DNA of 64,000 nucleotides, from contig CM066925.1 of assembly GCA_033964015.1 (NCBI GenBank), positions 13,190,204 to 13,254,203 of the forward strand, given 5' to 3'. Every line of letters begins with the position of its first letter. The first letter of the stretch is position 1. This DNA comes from Scolanthus callimorphus (taxonomy: Eukaryota; Cnidaria; Anthozoa; Actiniaria; Edwardsiidae). This document shows positions 62,001 to 64,000 of this stretch, piece by piece. A program made the position numbers and the translations under genes. The notes beneath the pieces were generated by a model. It had not been told where the DNA came from. It saw only the letters and a program-made list of their open reading frames with translations, and made no database searches.

Positions 62001-63573
62001 CACCAGAGGCGATAGTCACTCCCTTTAACAGCTGTGAAGATAAATATATCTTATTAAATGGTTTTTCATGTAAAATGGGATTAAATTTTACAAGTTGTGG
62101 ACCTAACTTCTAATGAGTTATTATATGACGGGGAAAAATTATTGTTTTTCAGATTCACTAGAAAACTTTCGTACATGCTTTCAACAGTGTCATACTTTAC
62201 TGCTTTTGCTGTGTAATACGGTGGGATATATGCACTCAGTTTTGACCTATGGTAAACTGGCATCACAGTCATATAATAAATGTAAATAACTGTCATGCAT
62301 TGTTTACTTTTACTTCCAACTCAAAAATCACTCAAACTAGCTGTTTGGAATATGTGTTTGCTACATTTCAAGATGAAAGCCATGCTTAAATTTTGCATTA
62401 TGTCACAATGATGTCACAGTCATATAATTAATGTAAATTATTGTAGTCATGCATTGTTTACTCCAACTCAAAAAGCACTAATTCTCAAACTAGCTGTCTG
62501 CAATAAGCGTTCTTAAACTGAAGCGTTCTTAAACAAGATGCTTTGCCAGATGGCAGAGAACAATAATTTAGATGAAACTGACTACTAAGTTGACAGACAT
62601 AGAATAACTAATCTGTGATTTCCGTTAGGAGTTAAGTATAAAGCTTGGATTATTTGGAATTGATATTTTGAGGGAAGGGATTGAAAGAGTCTGTTTTTTG
62701 CAGTACGTCATTTGCATAAGTTGTCACATGGGGGCCGGCAATGGAACACAATCCACCGACAATCTACCACCATTCATGTTCTTTCTCGCCTTTGTTCAAA
62801 AAAGAAATGGGGGAAAACACCACAGCAGAATACTAGAAAATACCTCTCTAACTTGTAAAGACACCTTAGGCAGTAAGAAGTTCTACTGGAGTTGTATTGC
62901 GGAGCAGCAATCAGGCAATGCCCGTAAAATTGTGAAACGGGTAAACAGAAAAGTGTGAACTTCGAGGACCGGTAGATGCACGCGTTCTGTCACACTATCG
63001 AACCAAGCAAAGCTAAAACGCTCGCAATTTCAAGATCGCTTTCTATTCTATTAAATTGCATAGCTTTGTTTCGTATGTAAGTAATTCTCCAATAATGTAC
63101 TCGGGAAATCTAATGTATAGAGGAGTCGTTTGATCTTTAATTCACCGTTGATCTCAAAAGAAAAACAGCTGCTCGAGCTAGACACCAGACAAATTTCAAT
63201 CCCAGTAACCAAAAGGACAGCTTTAAGTTTTAAAAACTAAGCTAAAAATCGTGACATTTCTAGGAATATAGATTATAATAAGCATTACCTGATGCAATTC
63301 TTCGTCGTTGGCGACTGCTAGCAGAATATGTCGAGGAATAATTCGAGTTTTCTTGTTGTCCCTCGCCGCGTTGCCGGCCAACTCGAGGATCTCAGCAGTG
63401 AGATACTCCATTACGGCCGCCTGATAAACGGGCGCTCCGGCTGCAATCCTGTAGTGGTGAGTGCATTTGCGAAGATATCTGTGCACTCTGCTGACAGGAA
63501 ACTGCAATCCTGCTTTGGCAGATCGCGAGATCGCCTTCGATCTTTTAGCTGCTTTACCACCTCGAGCAGACAT
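59014..63573 (-). CDS. MACROH2A: Histone macroH2A
   Basis: Seven exons on the minus strand: 63573-63289, 62031-61795, 61440-61363, 61267-61177, 60700-60611, 60267-60087, 59176-59014; 374 residues (human macroH2A1 about 370). Exon 1 encodes the H2A fold ([56 protein letters not shown]). Exon 2 adds [20 protein letters not shown] and a Lys/Pro/Ala-rich linker ([18 protein letters not shown]). The rest is a macro domain: [36 protein letters not shown] and [18 protein letters not shown], ending [10 protein letters not shown]. The product replaces H2A in repressive chromatin, and the macro domain can bind ADP-ribose in some isoforms. The linker exon starts directly after the histone fold. No alternative exon pair was recognised. 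Confidence 0.97.
59222..59290. mobile_element. Possible solo terminus of the Mutator-like foldback family
   Basis: TAGACTGCTTGCAGTCCC followed by CTTTGGCGAATG matches the family head. No right arm. MacroH2A intron 6. Confidence 0.5.
60308..60525. mobile_element. TA-flanked MITE family C, second copy (right end truncated)
   Basis: Begins TAGAGCGGTTTTCACATGAC. The interior matches 5942-6202 in reverse orientation (TTACTTAGTAATTACACAAT shared). It ends before the matching right terminus. MacroH2A intron 5. Confidence 0.75.
62032..63288 (-). other. MacroH2A intron 1
   Basis: 1.26 kb without exon-like signals. It contains a short direct duplication: CACAGTCATATAAT...AATGTAAAT...GTCATGCATTGTTTACT occurs near 62266 and again near 62416. 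Confidence 0.5.
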
Positions 63574-64000
63574 CTTGCTTTTCTTCCTCCACTACAGCGC
63601 TAGACGACCAAAGGGTCCAGCAGCGTCCTTGTTGTTATTACTGTCAATCAATCACCATCAGCCAATCAGCGCGCTCCGTCGCATGCCATATATGGAATAT
63701 GGCGTCCTAGTTCCCGCGTGGCGTCGAGCCGATGGAAGAAAGATGTAACAGATTTTTCGTTTTGATTTTCACATCGAAGAGGGTCGTTAGAAAGTTCATC
63801 TCTTTGCAGTTTTTAATCCATAGAAAAAATGGAAAATAATTACTCGGAAATCAAAACATGCGAAGTTGGCTGTGGGTCGCTAAGGACGAAAACAAAAAAC
63901 AGCTGAAAAATCACCTGCTCGGCCGGTCTATACTGCTTTTGTATTTACCGATCTCAATCGACCGTATCAGGCTTGATTGCCAACTAATTGCACAAAACCA
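63574..64000 (-). promoter_or_regulatory. MacroH2A 5' flank / candidate promoter
   Basis: Upstream of the start codon are CCAAT (63662-63666, reading plus), a perfect CArG box CCATATATGG (63686-63695) and GC-rich sequence. CCAAT boxes are common in histone gene promoters. No TATA box with clear spacing. Assignments are by consensus match only. Confidence 0.45.

Overview
The window is animal nuclear DNA, most likely from a cnidarian and probably an anthozoan (sea anemone or coral type). The genes are intron-rich with GT-AG introns at phases that join cleanly. They encode conserved animal proteins, including macroH2A and a GCM-family factor. A tandem pair of EF-hand genes resembles the coelenterate photoprotein / coelenterazine-binding family. 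The taxonomic call is inference; there is no species marker. All exon coordinates below come from reading splice sites by eye and checking that phase and protein alignment agree.

Layout. 1-725: 42-bp satellite array. 762-10468 (minus): 11 exons of the N-terminal part of PHTF, continuing off the left edge. 12969-19259 (plus): complete class III alcohol dehydrogenase / S-(hydroxymethyl)glutathione dehydrogenase (ADH5), 11 exons. 20811-33328 (minus): complete methionine aminopeptidase 1 (METAP1), 13 exons, convergent with ADH5. Two photoprotein-like EF-hand genes (22819-23389 and 25095-26529, plus) are nested in one 6.2-kb METAP1 intron. 33.3-39.3 kb: intergenic repeats (a TIR element with TAA target duplication, a LINE 3' end, a hAT-like element, and a 2-kb inverted element built from ~146-bp repeats). 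39356-40354 (minus): a PIN/NYN-like plus C2H2 zinc-finger protein. 40.4-47.5 kb: a long non-coding, repeat-poor stretch. 47493-55432 (plus): an 11-exon gene encoding a GCM DNA-binding domain followed by a region I read as a degenerate MULE-type transposase core. 55.4-59.0 kb: nested foldback elements. 59014-63573 (minus): complete macroH2A, 7 exons, followed by its promoter region.

How the genes relate. There is no operon logic; the neighbours are independent housekeeping or chromatin genes. The most unusual object is the GCM-MULE gene. GCM/WRKY/FLYWCH zinc fingers are proposed to derive from MULE transposons, and here a GCM domain still precedes a transposase-like region in a heavily intron-split host gene. 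The first catalytic aspartate appears lost. The same window also carries Mutator-style foldback elements with 9-bp target duplications. Three places in the EF-hand genes and one in the GCM-MULE gene need one extra base to keep frame. All four are apparent single-base deletions, so assembly error is as likely as real damage.
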